From: Chromobacterium subtsugae
GTDB taxonomy: Bacteria > Pseudomonadota > Gammaproteobacteria > Burkholderiales > Chromobacteriaceae
Assembly (NCBI RefSeq): GCF_001676875.1
Contig: NZ_JYKA01000008.1
Coordinates: forward strand, 118,145-182,144
DNA length: 64,000 bases
Reading direction: 5' to 3'
Each line of letters begins with the position of its first letter. Position 1 is the stretch's first letter. Positions 40,324 to 49,656 of the stretch are shown piece after piece. The notes beneath the pieces are model-generated. The model saw only the letters and a list, made by a program, of their open reading frames with translations. It was not told the DNA's origin and ran no database searches. A program made the translations under genes and the position numbers.

Positions 40324-43300
40324 CTAGCGCGGCAGGTCTGCCCATGCTTTCAGCAAGCGCTTCACCGAAACCGGATAGGGGGTCTTCAGTTCCTGGGCGA
40401 ACAGGCCGACCCGCAGCTCTTCTATCATCCAGCGAAATTCCAGCAGCGCCGGCGCCGCTTCTCCCTGCTCGCTCTGCTCCGCCACCCGCTGTTGCCATTT
40501 CTGCCATAGGTCGCGGATTTCCGCCGCGCGCTGGCCGTCGCGCTGCGGGTTGGCCGGCTGCTTGTCCATGCGCAGGCTCATCGCCTTCATGTAGCGCGGC
40601 AGCTGCGGCAGCTGGCTCCACGGCGTGGCGGCGAGAAAGCCCTTGTAGACCAGGCTGTCCAGCTGCGGCTTCAGGTCGTAGCCCAGCTTGTGCTTCTGCA
40701 TTTTGTTGCCCAGCGGCGTGTATTCGGCGGCGATTTGCTGCAGGTATTGCGAAACCGCCTGGATCACCGCCGGCAGGCGGGTGCGGGCGCGGTTCTTTTG
40801 GTCGTTGAAGGCTTTCTCATTGCGCGGCAGCGCGTCCTCGCCGATGAAGGCGCGGTCGCAGATGCAGGCGATGGCGTCGGCCATCAGCTCGTCGACATTG
40901 GCCACCGCGCGCAGCTGCAGGCCGATCTGGGTGATGCCGGGCAGGCCCTTGGACAACTGCTTCATCTGTTCCTTCAACTGCAGCTGCAGCAGGCGCACCA
41001 CGCCCTGGCGGTGGTGGCGCTCGGCGGCCAGCTGGGTGTCGAACAGGCGGATCGCCACCTTGTCGTCCTCCAGCGTCAGCGCCGGGTAGCCGGTGAGCTG
41101 CTGGCGGCCGCGGGCGAACTGTATGCTTTCCGGCAGTTCGCCGAAGTCCCAGGTCTTGACGTCGTCGCGCTCGAAGTCGGCGCTGGTGTCGCGGAAGGTC
41201 AGCTGCGCCGCCTGGCCGAACTGCTTCTGCAGCGCCGCCAGGTCGCGGCCCAGGCCGATTTCCTGCTTGCCGTCGTCTATCACCCGGAAGTTGAACAGCA
41301 TGTGTTCCGGCAGCTCTTGCGCGTTGAATTCGTCGATGTCCACCTTGACGCCGCCTGTCTCGCGCAGGATGAAGCGCGCCAGCTGCGGCGCGATGGGTTG
41401 CTGCAAGTCCGGATTGCTCAGCAGGAAGCGGGTGACGAAGTCCGGCACCGGCACGCAGCAGCGGCGGATCTGCTTGGGCAGGCCCTTGATCAATTGCTGC
41501 AGCTTGTCGCGGATCATGCCCGGCACCAGCCATTCGAACGCCGCAGGCGTCAGGCGGTTCAGGATGGCCAGCGGCACGTCGATGGTGACGCCGTCCAGCG
41601 GATGCTTGGGTTCGAAGCGGTAGCGCAGCTTCAGTTTGCCGTCGTCCAGCTCCAGCCATTCCGGGAACTGGTTTTCGGTCACGTGCTGGGCGGCGTGGCG
41701 CATCAGCTCGTCGCGGGTCAGGTGCAAGAGCTTGGGCTCGGCCTTCTCGGCTTCCTTGCGCCAGGCTTCGAAGCTGGCGGCGTCCACCACTTCGGCTGGG
41801 ATGCGCTCGCTGTAGAACGCGTACAGCGCCTCCTCGTCCACCAGCACGTCCTGGCGGCGCGCCTTGTGCTCGAGTTGCTCCACTTCGCGGATCAGCTGCT
41901 GGTTGCGCTGGAAGAATGGCGCGTTGCTGACGTAGTCCATATTCACCAGCGCGCCGCGGATGAACAGTTCGCGCGCTTCTTCCGGCGCGATGCGGCCGTA
42001 GCTGACGGCGCGGCGCGGAATCAGCGTCAGGCCGTACAGCGTCACGCGCTCGCTGGCCACCACTTCGCCGCGGCTCTTTTCCCAGTGCGGCTCGAAGTAG
42101 TGGTATTTGACCAGGTGCGGCGCCAGCTTCTCCACCCATTCCGGCTCGATCTTGGCCACGCAGCGGGCGTAGAGGCGGGTGGTTTCCACCAGTTCGGCCG
42201 CCACCAGCCATTTCGGCTTGGCTTTCTTCAGGCCGGAGCCAGGGAAGACGTGGAAGGCGACGCCGCGCGCGCCCTGGTAGTCGTCGCCTTCCTGGTTTTT
42301 CATGCCGATGTTGCCGATCAGGCCGGTCACCAGCGCCTTGTGCAGGTTTTCATAGGCGACGGCGTCCAGCTGCTGGCGCTTTTTCAGCGTCATCTGCGCG
42401 TCCGGCTGCTCGGCGTCGGCGTGGGCTTCGTCGCGCTTGATCAGGCCCAGCTCGCTGGCGATCTCGGCCAGCTGCGCGTGCAGCTCGCGCCATTCGCGCA
42501 GCCGCAGGTAGGACAGGAAGTGGTCGTGGCAGGTGTTGACCAGCAGGCGGTTGGACTTCTTGTGCTTGAGCGCGTCGGAGAAGAAGTCCCACAGGTGCAG
42601 GAAAGACAGGAAATCGGACTTCTCGTCGTTGAAGCGGGCCTGGGCCTTCTCCGCCGCGTCGCGCGCTTCGAACGGCCGCTCGCGCGGGTCTTGGATCGAC
42701 AGCGCCGCGGCGATGATCAGCACCTCGCGCATGCAGTGGAAGTCGCGGCCGGCCAATAGCAGGCGGCCCACTTTCGGGTCCACCGGAATGCGCGACAACT
42801 CCTTGCCGACCGGCGTCAGCTCGCCCTTGTCGTCCACTGCGCCCAGCTCGGTCAGCACCTGGTAGCCGTCGGCGATCAGGCGGCTGGACGGCGCTTCCAG
42901 GAAGGGGAAGGCATCCACCTTGCCCAGGCGCAGCGCGGCCATGCGCAGGATCACCGCCGCCAGGTTGGAGCGGACGATTTCCGGGTCGGTGAACGGCGAG
43001 CGGGCGTTGAAGTCGTCCTCGGCGTACAGGCGCACGCAGATGCCGGCGGCCACCCGGCCGCAGCGGCCGGAGCGCTGGCGCGCGGCGGCCTGCGAAATCT
43101 TTTCCACTTGCAACTGCTCCACCTTGGCGCGCGGGCTGTAGCGGTTGAGCCGGGCGAGGCCGGTGTCGATCACGTACTTGATGCCGGGCACCGTCAGCGA
43201 GGTTTCCGCCACGTTGGTGGCCAGCACGATGCGGCGGCCGCCGGACGGCTTGAAGATCTTCTGCTGGTCTTCGTTGGACAGCCGCGCGAACAAGGGCAGG

Positions 43301-44259
43301 ATCTCGTAGCCGCGGATGCCGGACTTGCGTAGCTTTTCCGCTGTCTCGCGGATTTCGCGTTCGCCGGGCAGGAAGACCAGCATGTCGCCGGGGCCTTGGC
43401 GCGACAGCTCGTCCACCGCGTCGACGATGGCGTCCTCCATCTCCATCTCGCGCTCGTCTTCATCGCGCTGCTTCAGCGGCCGGTAGCGCACTTCCACCGG
43501 GAAAGTGCGGCCGGAAACCTCGATCACCGGCGCGCCGTCGAAATGGCGGGCGAAGCGGTCGGCGTCGATGGTGGCCGAGGTGATGATGACTTTCAGGTCC
43601 GGCCGGCGCGGCAGCAGCTGCTTCAGATAGCCCAGCAGGAAGTCGATGTTCAGGCTGCGCTCGTGCGCCTCGTCGATGATGATGGTGTCGTACGCTTCCA
43701 GGTGGCGGTCGGTCTGTGTCTCCGCCAGCATGATGCCGTCGGTCATCAACTTGATCACCGACTTTTCCGACAGTTTGTCGGTGAAACGGATCTTGAAGCC
43801 GACGTGCTCGCCCAGTTGCGAGCCCAGTTCCTGCGCGATGCGCGTCGCCACCGAGCGCGCGGCCAGCCGGCGCGGCTGGGTGTGGCCGATCAGGCCGAAC
43901 ACGCCGCGGCCCAATTCCAGGCAGATCTTGGGAATCTGCGTGGTTTTGCCGGAGCCGGTTTCGCCGCAGATGATCACCACCTGGTTCTTGTCTATCGCGC
44001 TCTTGATGTCGGCGAGCTTCTGGTTGACCGGCAGCGCGTCGTCGAACTCCGGCTTGGGCAGGTGCGCGCGGCGGGCGTCGGCGCGGCCGCGCGAGCGCTC
44101 CACCTGGTTGGCGATGTCCGCCAGCAGCTTGTCGGCGGACTGGTTTTTCTTCAGCCGGTCGGCGGCGTCGGCCAGCTTGCGGCGCAGGATGTGGCGGTCG
44201 CGGATCAGGCAGCAGGACAGGGCGGATTTCAGGTCGGCGAGGCTGGCGGCAGGTGTCAT
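40324..44259 (-). CDS. hrpA: ATP-dependent RNA helicase HrpA
   Basis: A 1311-residue DEAH-box helicase of normal HrpA length. Walker A GETGSGKTT is at 99-107 and the DEAH box lies in IIIDEAHERSLN. Motif VI appears as QRSGRCGRVAAG. The HA2, OB-fold and DUF3418 C-terminal parts fill the remainder. HrpA acts on RNA and helps rescue stalled translation. It is separated from the zinc GTPase gene by about 75 bp and ends 22 bp before the HD-GYP gene start. Confidence 0.95.
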   Translation of the reverse strand: MTPAASLADLKSALSCCLIRDRHILRRKLADAADRLKKNQSADKLLADIANQVERSRGRADARRAHLPKPEFDDALPVNQKLADIKSAIDKNQVVIICGETGSGKTTQIPKICLELGRGVFGLIGHTQPRRLAARSVATRIAQELGSQLGEHVGFKIRFTDKLSEKSVIKLMTDGIMLAETQTDRHLEAYDTIIIDEAHERSLNIDFLLGYLKQLLPRRPDLKVIITSATIDADRFARHFDGAPVIEVSGRTFPVEVRYRPLKQRDEDEREMEMEDAIVDAVDELSRQGPGDMLVFLPGEREIRETAEKLRKSGIRGYEILPLFARLSNEDQQKIFKPSGGRRIVLATNVAETSLTVPGIKYVIDTGLARLNRYSPRAKVEQLQVEKISQAAARQRSGRCGRVAAGICVRLYAEDDFNARSPFTDPEIVRSNLAAVILRMAALRLGKVDAFPFLEAPSSRLIADGYQVLTELGAVDDKGELTPVGKELSRIPVDPKVGRLLLAGRDFHCMREVLIIAAALSIQDPRERPFEARDAAEKAQARFNDEKSDFLSFLHLWDFFSDALKHKKSNRLLVNTCHDHFLSYLRLREWRELHAQLAEIASELGLIKRDEAHADAEQPDAQMTLKKRQQLDAVAYENLHKALVTGLIGNIGMKNQEGDDYQGARGVAFHVFPGSGLKKAKPKWLVAAELVETTRLYARCVAKIEPEWVEKLAPHLVKYHYFEPHWEKSRGEVVASERVTLYGLTLIPRRAVSYGRIAPEEARELFIRGALVNMDYVSNAPFFQRNQQLIREVEQLEHKARRQDVLVDEEALYAFYSERIPAEVVDAASFEAWRKEAEKAEPKLLHLTRDELMRHAAQHVTENQFPEWLELDDGKLKLRYRFEPKHPLDGVTIDVPLAILNRLTPAAFEWLVPGMIRDKLQQLIKGLPKQIRRCCVPVPDFVTRFLLSNPDLQQPIAPQLARFILRETGGVKVDIDEFNAQELPEHMLFNFRVIDDGKQEIGLGRDLAALQKQFGQAAQLTFRDTSADFERDDVKTWDFGELPESIQFARGRQQLTGYPALTLEDDKVAIRLFDTQLAAERHHRQGVVRLLQLQLKEQMKQLSKGLPGITQIGLQLRAVANVDELMADAIACICDRAFIGEDALPRNEKAFNDQKNRARTRLPAVIQAVSQYLQQIAAEYTPLGNKMQKHKLGYDLKPQLDSLVYKGFLAATPWSQLPQLPRYMKAMSLRMDKQPANPQRDGQRAAEIRDLWQKWQQRVAEQSEQGEAAPALLEFRWMIEELRVGLFAQELKTPYPVSVKRLLKAWADLPR

Positions 44260-44303
44260 CGGCTAAAGAACGGAGAATTGCGGAAAGCGCAGATTATAGC
44301 AGA

Positions 44304-44326
44304 GCGGGCGGCGGCGAGCCGCCCGC
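44304..44326 (-). terminator. GC-rich hairpin after the zinc GTPase gene
   Basis: A nine-base stem gcgggcggc/gccgcccgc with a five-base loop lies just after the GTPase stop. No T-tract follows, so termination is uncertain. Confidence 0.4.
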
Positions 44327-44334
44327 GCTTGGCA

Positions 44335-45546
44335 TCAGGCCTCGGCTTCCTCCTCGCGGATTTCCCAGCGTGGGAACGGGTCCTCCAACGTTTGCCAGGT
44401 CTCCATGCCGCCGGCCAGTTCGGCATCGTTCAGCAGGCAGGCGTCGAAGCCGGCCTTCAGCGCCTGCTTGTCCATATCCATGCCGATCAACACCAGCTCC
44501 TGCTGGCGGTCGCCGAACGGCTCTTGCCAGCGCGCGCGGATCAGCGCCAGGCTGTCTTCGTCCTGGGGCCATTCCGCGCGGTCCAGCGCCGCCCACCACA
44601 GCCCGGCGCAGGAATGGCGGGCCACCGATCCGGCTTGCGACCACAAGGCGGCGAACTGCGGCCGGCTGGCCAGCCAGAAATAGCCCTTGGAGCGCACCAC
44701 GCCCGGCCATTCCTGCCGCATCCATTGCCACAGCCGCTGCGGATGGAAGGGACGGCGCGCGCGGTAGACGAAGCTGCTTATGCCGTAGGCCTCGGTTTCC
44801 GGCACATGCTCGCCGCGCAGTTCGGCCAGCCAGCCCGGCGCTTCGGCCGCGGCGTCGAAGTCGAAGCGGCCGGTATCGAGCACTTTGTCCAGCGGCACGC
44901 AGCCGAACTCGCTGCGCACGATGTCGGCGCGCGGATTCAGCGAGCGCAGGATGCCCTCCAGCTCCACCAGCGCTTCGGCGCTGATCAGATCGGTCTTGTT
45001 CAGCACGATGACGTCGCAGAACTCCACTTGTTCGATCAGCAGATCCACCACGGTGCGCTCGTCCTCCTCGCCCAGGCTGGCCTGGCGATCGGTGAGGCTG
45101 TCGCGCGAGGCGTAGTCGCGCAGGAAATTGCAGGCATCCACCACCGTCACCATGGTGTCCAGCCGCGCCAGATCAGCCAGGCTGCGGCCATCGTCGTCGC
45201 GGAAAGTGAAGGTTTCGGCCACCGGCAGCGGCTCGGAGATGCCGGTGGATTCGATCAGCAGGTAGTCGAAGCGGCCTTCCGCCGCCAGGCGGCGGATTTC
45301 CAGCAGCAAATCCTCGCGCAACGTACAGCAGATGCAGCCATTGCTCATCTCCACCAGCTTTTCCTCGGCGCGCGACAACTGGGCGCCGCCTTCGCGCACC
45401 AGGCGGGCGTCGATGTTGACTTCGGACATGTCGTTGACGATCACCGCCACCCGCTTGCCTTCGCGGTTGGCCAGGATGTGGTTCAGCAGCGTGGTCTTGC
45501 CGGCGCCTAGAAAGCCGGACAGCACCGTTACCGGCAGCTTGTTCAT
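44335..45546 (-). CDS. zigA: COG0523 GTPase, zinc metallochaperone type
   Basis: A 403-residue G3E-family GTPase. Walker [10 protein letters not shown] is at 11-19, the metal-binding CxCC motif at Cys71-Cys73-Cys74 (GCICCTLRE), and NKTD gives nucleotide specificity. A CobW C-terminal domain follows. Such proteins deliver zinc to target enzymes during zinc shortage. Start follows AAGGAGCACAC. It lies 31 bp after a DUF1826 gene; the pair faces znuACB across Zur-like sites, which supports the zinc role over cobalamin (CobW). Confidence 0.88.
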   Translation of the reverse strand: MNKLPVTVLSGFLGAGKTTLLNHILANREGKRVAVIVNDMSEVNIDARLVREGGAQLSRAEEKLVEMSNGCICCTLREDLLLEIRRLAAEGRFDYLLIESTGISEPLPVAETFTFRDDDGRSLADLARLDTMVTVVDACNFLRDYASRDSLTDRQASLGEEDERTVVDLLIEQVEFCDVIVLNKTDLISAEALVELEGILRSLNPRADIVRSEFGCVPLDKVLDTGRFDFDAAAEAPGWLAELRGEHVPETEAYGISSFVYRARRPFHPQRLWQWMRQEWPGVVRSKGYFWLASRPQFAALWSQAGSVARHSCAGLWWAALDRAEWPQDEDSLALIRARWQEPFGDRQQELVLIGMDMDKQALKAGFDACLLNDAELAGGMETWQTLEDPFPRWEIREEEAEA

Positions 45547-45577
45547 GTGTGCTCCTTGAAATGAGGGAAAGAGGGGG

Positions 45578-46216
45578 CTACCACACCGCGTCCAGCGCCA
45601 GCAGCACGCGGGCTTCTCCGGGATGCGGGGCGGGCGAGCGGTGGATGACGCCGCCCTTGGATTCCGGCCATTCCGCGCCCTTGAGCAGCAGCACGGCGAA
45701 CGGCGGCGCGCTGCCGATGGCGGCGGCGTCGAGGATCAGGCCGGATTCCGCATCGGGCAGGCCCTGCGCGGCCGAACCCAGCCGAGAGCGGTTTGCCGCG
45801 GGGGAAGGCAGCCATTCGGTGCCCGGCCCCTGGTAGCAGCACAGCAGGCGCAGGCCGACGCGGTCCACGTGGAAGCGCGGGCACATCGGGCGGCTCAGCA
45901 CCTCCAGCCGGGCGCCCACTTGCGGACAGCCGGTCAGCGTGGCGTACAGCTCGCACAGCCAGTCGATGTCGGCTTGCAGCGCGTCGCGGCCGGGCAGGTC
46001 GGCCAGCGGCAAGTCGGCGCTTTCCCCAGGCGTCACTATCCGCCGCCAGCCCAGGCCCAGTAGGCCGTTTTGCTCCGCGCGGCGCAGATAGCCGGCGATG
46101 GCGGCGTTGGGCGGGCGGCGGTACAGGCACAGCTCGGCGTCGGCGTCGAAGATGGCCGCAAGGCTGGCCAAGTTATCGGAAAGGTGGATGGTTTCGGCGG
46201 TGGCGTCGGCGGTCAT
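45578..46216 (-). CDS. DUF1826 family protein
   Basis: A 212-residue cytoplasmic protein. The family is regularly next to COG0523 GTPases in Zur regulons; its biochemical role is unknown. Conserved-looking blocks are [26 protein letters not shown] and [22 protein letters not shown]; the His residues could bind metal or suggest a cupin-like fold. A frame from 46291 exists, but it would run through both Zur-like sites, so MTADATAE (46216) is chosen. It heads the leftward arm of the zinc module. Confidence 0.8.
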   Translation of the reverse strand: MTADATAETIHLSDNLASLAAIFDADAELCLYRRPPNAAIAGYLRRAEQNGLLGLGWRRIVTPGESADLPLADLPGRDALQADIDWLCELYATLTGCPQVGARLEVLSRPMCPRFHVDRVGLRLLCCYQGPGTEWLPSPAANRSRLGSAAQGLPDAESGLILDAAAIGSAPPFAVLLLKGAEWPESKGGVIHRSPAPHPGEARVLLALDAVW

Positions 46217-46247
46217 GGCGAGGAATGATGCGAATGATTTGCAGAAT

Positions 46248-46260
46248 GTTATAGCATTAC
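46248..46260. promoter_or_regulatory. Zur-box-like site, leftward arm
   Basis: GTTATAGCATTAC matches the Zur core GTTATA-N-TATAAC at 10 of 12 fixed positions. It lies 31 bp before the DUF1826 start. Confidence 0.6.
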
Positions 46261-46276
46261 ATAAAATAACGGGCAA

Positions 46277-46289
46277 GTTATAACATAAC
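46277..46289. promoter_or_regulatory. Zur-box-like site, rightward arm
   Basis: GTTATAACATAAC matches the Zur core at 11 of 12 fixed positions. It lies about 47 bp before the znuA start and, with the second site, can control both arms. Confidence 0.7.
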
Positions 46290-46336
46290 AAAAAGCACCG
46301 GCGCCAACCGCCCCCTTAATCATGGAGATTGCAAAG

Positions 46337-47206
46337 ATGAAACGATTCCCCCGCCTCGCGCTTGTTGCCGCGCTCGTTTGCTCGCCGTTGCTGGCTCATG
46401 CCGCGGTCAATGTCGTCGCCGGCGAAAACTTCTACGGCGATGTGGCGCAGCAGATCGGCGGCAGCCATGTCCGCGTCACCAGCATCCTGAGCAATCCGGA
46501 CCAGGACCCGCACCTGTTCGAGGCCAGCGCATCCACAGCCAAGGCGCTGAGCGATGCCCGGCTGGTGGTGTACAACGGCATAGACTACGACCCGTGGATG
46601 GACAAGCTGCTGTCCGCCGCCAAGGCTCCGCAGCGCAAGACCGTGGTGGCCGGCGAGCTGCTGAAGCGCAAGACTGGCGATAACCCGCATCTGTGGTACG
46701 ACCCGGCCACCATGCCGGCAGTGGCCAAGGCGATCGCCAGCGGGCTGGAAAGCGCCGATCCGGCGCACAAGGCCGATTACGATCACAATCTGCAGCATTT
46801 CCTGGCCTCGCTGCAGCCGCTGAACGCCAAAGTGCAAGCCTTGCGCGGCAAATACGCCGGCAAGCCGGTGACCGCCACCGAGCCGGTGTTCGGCTATATG
46901 GCGGAGGCGCTGGGCCTGAAAATGCGCAATGAAAAATTCCAGCTGGCGGTGATGAACAACACCGAGCCGGCGGCCAGCGATATCGCCGCCTTTGAAAACG
47001 ATCTGAAAACCCATGCGGTGAACGTGCTGTTCTACAACAGCCAGGCATCCGACCAGTCCGCCAAGCGGGTGCAGAAAGTGGCGCGCGCCGCCAAGGTGCC
47101 GGTGGTGGGCGTGACGGAGACCGCGCCGGCCGGCAAGCATTACCAGGAGTGGATGCTGTCGCAGCTGAACGCGCTGGACAAGGCGCTGGGCGGGTCCGGC
47201 AAGTGA
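46337..47206 (+). CDS. znuA: Zinc ABC transporter substrate-binding protein
   Basis: A 289-residue cluster A-I metal-binding protein. The signal peptide ends at LLAHAA. Likely zinc ligands lie in DQDPHLFEAS, GDNPHLWYD and the late ETAPAGKHYQEW. The long His-rich loop of some ZnuA proteins is missing, so manganese binding cannot be excluded from this alone, but the COG0523/DUF1826 neighbours and Zur-like boxes favour zinc. Start MKRFPRLALV has GGAG upstream. Its stop overlaps the GTG of the ATPase gene. Confidence 0.87.
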   Translation: MKRFPRLALVAALVCSPLLAHAAVNVVAGENFYGDVAQQIGGSHVRVTSILSNPDQDPHLFEASASTAKALSDARLVVYNGIDYDPWMDKLLSAAKAPQRKTVVAGELLKRKTGDNPHLWYDPATMPAVAKAIASGLESADPAHKADYDHNLQHFLASLQPLNAKVQALRGKYAGKPVTATEPVFGYMAEALGLKMRNEKFQLAVMNNTEPAASDIAAFENDLKTHAVNVLFYNSQASDQSAKRVQKVARAAKVPVVGVTETAPAGKHYQEWMLSQLNALDKALGGSGK

Positions 47207-47997
47207 GCGCGGTGTCGCTGGCCGGCGTCAGCGTCGGCTATGGCCAGCGCCAGGTGCTGGCCGATGTCAGCCTGGAGATCGGGCAGGGGCTGTTCATCGG
47301 CGTGCTCGGCCCCAACGGGGCCGGCAAAACCACGCTGATGCGGACCATGCTCGGCCTGCAGGCGGTGGACCGCGGCAGCGTGCGGGTGCTGGGCCAGCCG
47401 GCCCGGCGCGGCAATCCGGCTGTGGGCTACATCCCGCAGCTGCGCAGCCACGCCGCCCATCTGCGGCTGTGCGGCTGGGACTTCGTCGCCAGCGCCTGCC
47501 GCGGCCACCGCTGGGGTTTGCCGCTGCTGGATGCCGCGGCGCGGCGCGAGGTGGGGTGGGCGCTGGACACCGTGGGCGCCGGCTCGTTGGCGCGGCGTCC
47601 GCTCTCCGAGCTGTCTGGCGGCGAGCGCCAGCGGCTGTTGCTGGCGCAGGCGCTGCTGGGGCGGCCGCGGCTGTTGTTGCTGGACGAGCCGTTGATCAGC
47701 CTGGACCCGCACCACCAGCGCGGGGTGGTGGAGCTGGTGTCGCGCATCCAGCGCGATTTCGGCATCACCGTGCTGTTCAGCGCGCATGAGCTTAACCCGC
47801 TGCTGCCGGCCATCGACCAGGTCTTGTACCTGGGCCGCGGCCAGGCGGCGCTGGGCACGGTGGACGAGGTGATCACCCGGCCGGTGTTGTCGCGGCTGTA
47901 CGGCTCGCCGATAGACGTGGTGAGAATGAGGGACCGCATCTTCGTGATGTCGGGGGAGGTGGAAGTGGAGCGGGAGGCGCACTGTCACGATGTTTGA
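47203..47997 (+). CDS. znuC: Zinc ABC transporter ATP-binding protein
   Basis: A 264-residue ATPase. Walker A GPNGAGKTT, signature LSGGERQRLLLAQAL, Walker B LLLLDEPLISLDP and H-loop LFSAHELNPLLP are present. GTG 47203 overlaps the znuA stop (GTGA), and the upstream in-frame ATG would cut deep into znuA, so GTG is preferred. Its 3' end overlaps the permease gene by eight bases. Confidence 0.87.
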   Translation: MSAVSLAGVSVGYGQRQVLADVSLEIGQGLFIGVLGPNGAGKTTLMRTMLGLQAVDRGSVRVLGQPARRGNPAVGYIPQLRSHAAHLRLCGWDFVASACRGHRWGLPLLDAAARREVGWALDTVGAGSLARRPLSELSGGERQRLLLAQALLGRPRLLLLDEPLISLDPHHQRGVVELVSRIQRDFGITVLFSAHELNPLLPAIDQVLYLGRGQAALGTVDEVITRPVLSRLYGSPIDVVRMRDRIFVMSGEVEVEREAHCHDV

Positions 47998-48790
47998 ATA
48001 CGATTTCATGATCAACGCCTTCATCGCCGGCGGCCTGGTGGCGCTGGTGGCCGGGGTGACCGGCTATTTCCTGGTGCTGCGCGGCCAAACCTTCGCCGGC
48101 CACGCGCTGTCGCACGTCGGTTTCGCCGGCGCCACCGGCGCGGCGCTGCTGGGGCTGCCGCCGCTATGGGGCATGACGCTGGTCACGCTGTGCGGGGGCG
48201 TGGCGATGGGCGCATTGGGCGAGAGGCTGCAGGGCAGCGACATCGCCATTGGCGCCATCCTGTCATTGGCGCTGGGCCTGGGCATGCTGTTCCTGCATTT
48301 TTTCACCGCCTATGCCACGCAAGCCACGGCGCTGCTGTTCGGCAACGTGCTGGGCGTGGACACCGCCACGCTGTGGACGCTGGCCGGTCTGGGCCTGCTG
48401 TGCCTGGCGGCGCTGGCTTTCATCTCGCGGCCGCTGGTGTTCTGCAGCCTGCAGCCGGAGCTGGCCGAGGCCAAGGGCGTGTCGCTGCGCCGGCTGTCCA
48501 TGCTGTTTCTCGCTATCGTGGCGCTGGCCACCGCCGGCTGCATCCAGATCGTCGGCGTGCTGCTGGTGTTCACGCTGATGGTGGGGCCGGCAGCCACCGC
48601 GCAGAAGCTGACGGCGCGGCTGGGCGTCGGCGTGGGCCTGGCGGCGCTGCTGGCGCTGGGGGAGGCCTGGGGCGGCATCGCGCTGGCTTACTACACCGAC
48701 TGGCCGTCCAGCTTCTGGATCACCACCCTCAGCGGCGCTGCCTATCTGGCAGCGGGCGGCGCGCGAGGCCTGCGCGTGATGCGCGGATAG
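47990..48790 (+). CDS. znuB: Zinc ABC transporter permease
   Basis: A 266-residue ABC-3 family permease with about eight membrane segments. The family block LVLRGQTFAGHALSHVGFAGA is intact, as are the later LPFxxAxGxSLRRL-like (EAKGVSLRRLSML) and VGVLLVFTLMVGPAATA. It completes the znuACB operon and converges on the beta-barrel gene across a hairpin. Confidence 0.9.
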   Translation: MFEYDFMINAFIAGGLVALVAGVTGYFLVLRGQTFAGHALSHVGFAGATGAALLGLPPLWGMTLVTLCGGVAMGALGERLQGSDIAIGAILSLALGLGMLFLHFFTAYATQATALLFGNVLGVDTATLWTLAGLGLLCLAALAFISRPLVFCSLQPELAEAKGVSLRRLSMLFLAIVALATAGCIQIVGVLLVFTLMVGPAATAQKLTARLGVGVGLAALLALGEAWGGIALAYYTDWPSSFWITTLSGAAYLAAGGARGLRVMRG

Positions 48791-48793
48791 CAC

Positions 48794-48818
48794 CGCCGGG
48801 GCGCTCGCCCCGGCGTTT
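48794..48818. terminator. Terminator between znuB and the beta-barrel gene
   Basis: A perfect ten-base stem cgccggggcg/cgccccggcg with loop ct is followed rightward by TTT. It lies between convergent genes. Confidence 0.65.
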
Positions 48819-48822
48819 GCCA

Positions 48823-49485
48823 TCAGAACGCGTAAGACAGGCCCACCCCGGCGCTCAGCCGGAAGCGGGTGCCGCCCAGGTCGTGGTCCAGCTTCTGTTG
48901 TGCCGCCGCCAGGTCCTGGGCGCTGACGCCGGCCGCCGGACTCAGCGTAGCTTTGCCGCCAAACTGAAGCTGCGCGCCCAGGTCGGAGGTGATGCGCCAG
49001 GCGGATGCGCCCGGCACGGCGAAATCCCAGCCGATACCCAGATAAGACCCGAGTGGCTGGTATTCCATCTTGCCGGTCAGCGGCCCGACGGCGGACGCGG
49101 CATAACGGTTGCCGCCCAGCGTGTAGTTGCCCGCGCCATTGGCCGCGAAGTTCAGATCCTCCCTGGGTTTGCCGGACAAGGTCAGGCCGCCGCTCAACCT
49201 GAAGCCGCTGTCGCTGAGCGGGCGCCAATCCAGGCTGGCCGCCAGCGCGGGATTGGGTTTGGACTTCAACTGATAGGGCGTGCCGTCCAGCGCCTTGTCG
49301 TGCTTGTAGCGGAAGGTGTCGGCGATGCCTAGGCGCAGCGCCAGGCCGTTGTCCAGGGCGCGGCCGACGCCGAGCTCCACGCCGGTGCCTAGCTTGGCGT
49401 AGCCGAAGGTGTCGTCGGCATGCGCGGCTGCCAGGTACAGCATGGCCAGCGCGCCGCAGGCCGTCATCGCGAATTTAGCTTTCAT
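48823..49485 (-). CDS. Putative outer-membrane beta-barrel protein
   Basis: A 220-residue exported protein. The signal peptide ends near AAAHADD. Alternating hydrophobic strands (YAKLGTGVELGVGRAL, GFRLSGGLTLSG) and a C-terminal SYAF with final Phe fit a small beta-barrel. The family and function are not recognised. Start MKAKFAM has GAGGATTGCC upstream; an ATG four codons earlier is the alternative. It is divergent from the two-kinase operon, so it may be one of its targets (inference). Confidence 0.72.
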   Translation of the reverse strand: MKAKFAMTACGALAMLYLAAAHADDTFGYAKLGTGVELGVGRALDNGLALRLGIADTFRYKHDKALDGTPYQLKSKPNPALAASLDWRPLSDSGFRLSGGLTLSGKPREDLNFAANGAGNYTLGGNRYAASAVGPLTGKMEYQPLGSYLGIGWDFAVPGASAWRITSDLGAQLQFGGKATLSPAAGVSAQDLAAAQQKLDHDLGGTRFRLSAGVGLSYAF

Positions 49486-49656
49486 GGCAATCCTCATCGT
49501 TGATTGAAGGCTCAGGCGAGCCGGGTGTGCGCATTGTCGCGGCAGGCCATGCTGTCCGCATGTGCCGAAAGATAGAGACGGCGCGCATGACTAACGGCAC
49601 TCCCGGCGCGATGCGGCGAGCGGCAGACTTGTTGCCAATACAAGCGGGAGAGCGGA

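Noticed and set aside
40690..45510. Long plus-strand frames opposite hrpA and the zinc GTPase
   Set aside because: Shadows of well-supported minus-strand genes in high-GC DNA.
46217..46291. N-terminal extension of the DUF1826 gene
   Set aside because: It would be translated through both Zur-like sites and the promoter region; the downstream ATG fits the family better.
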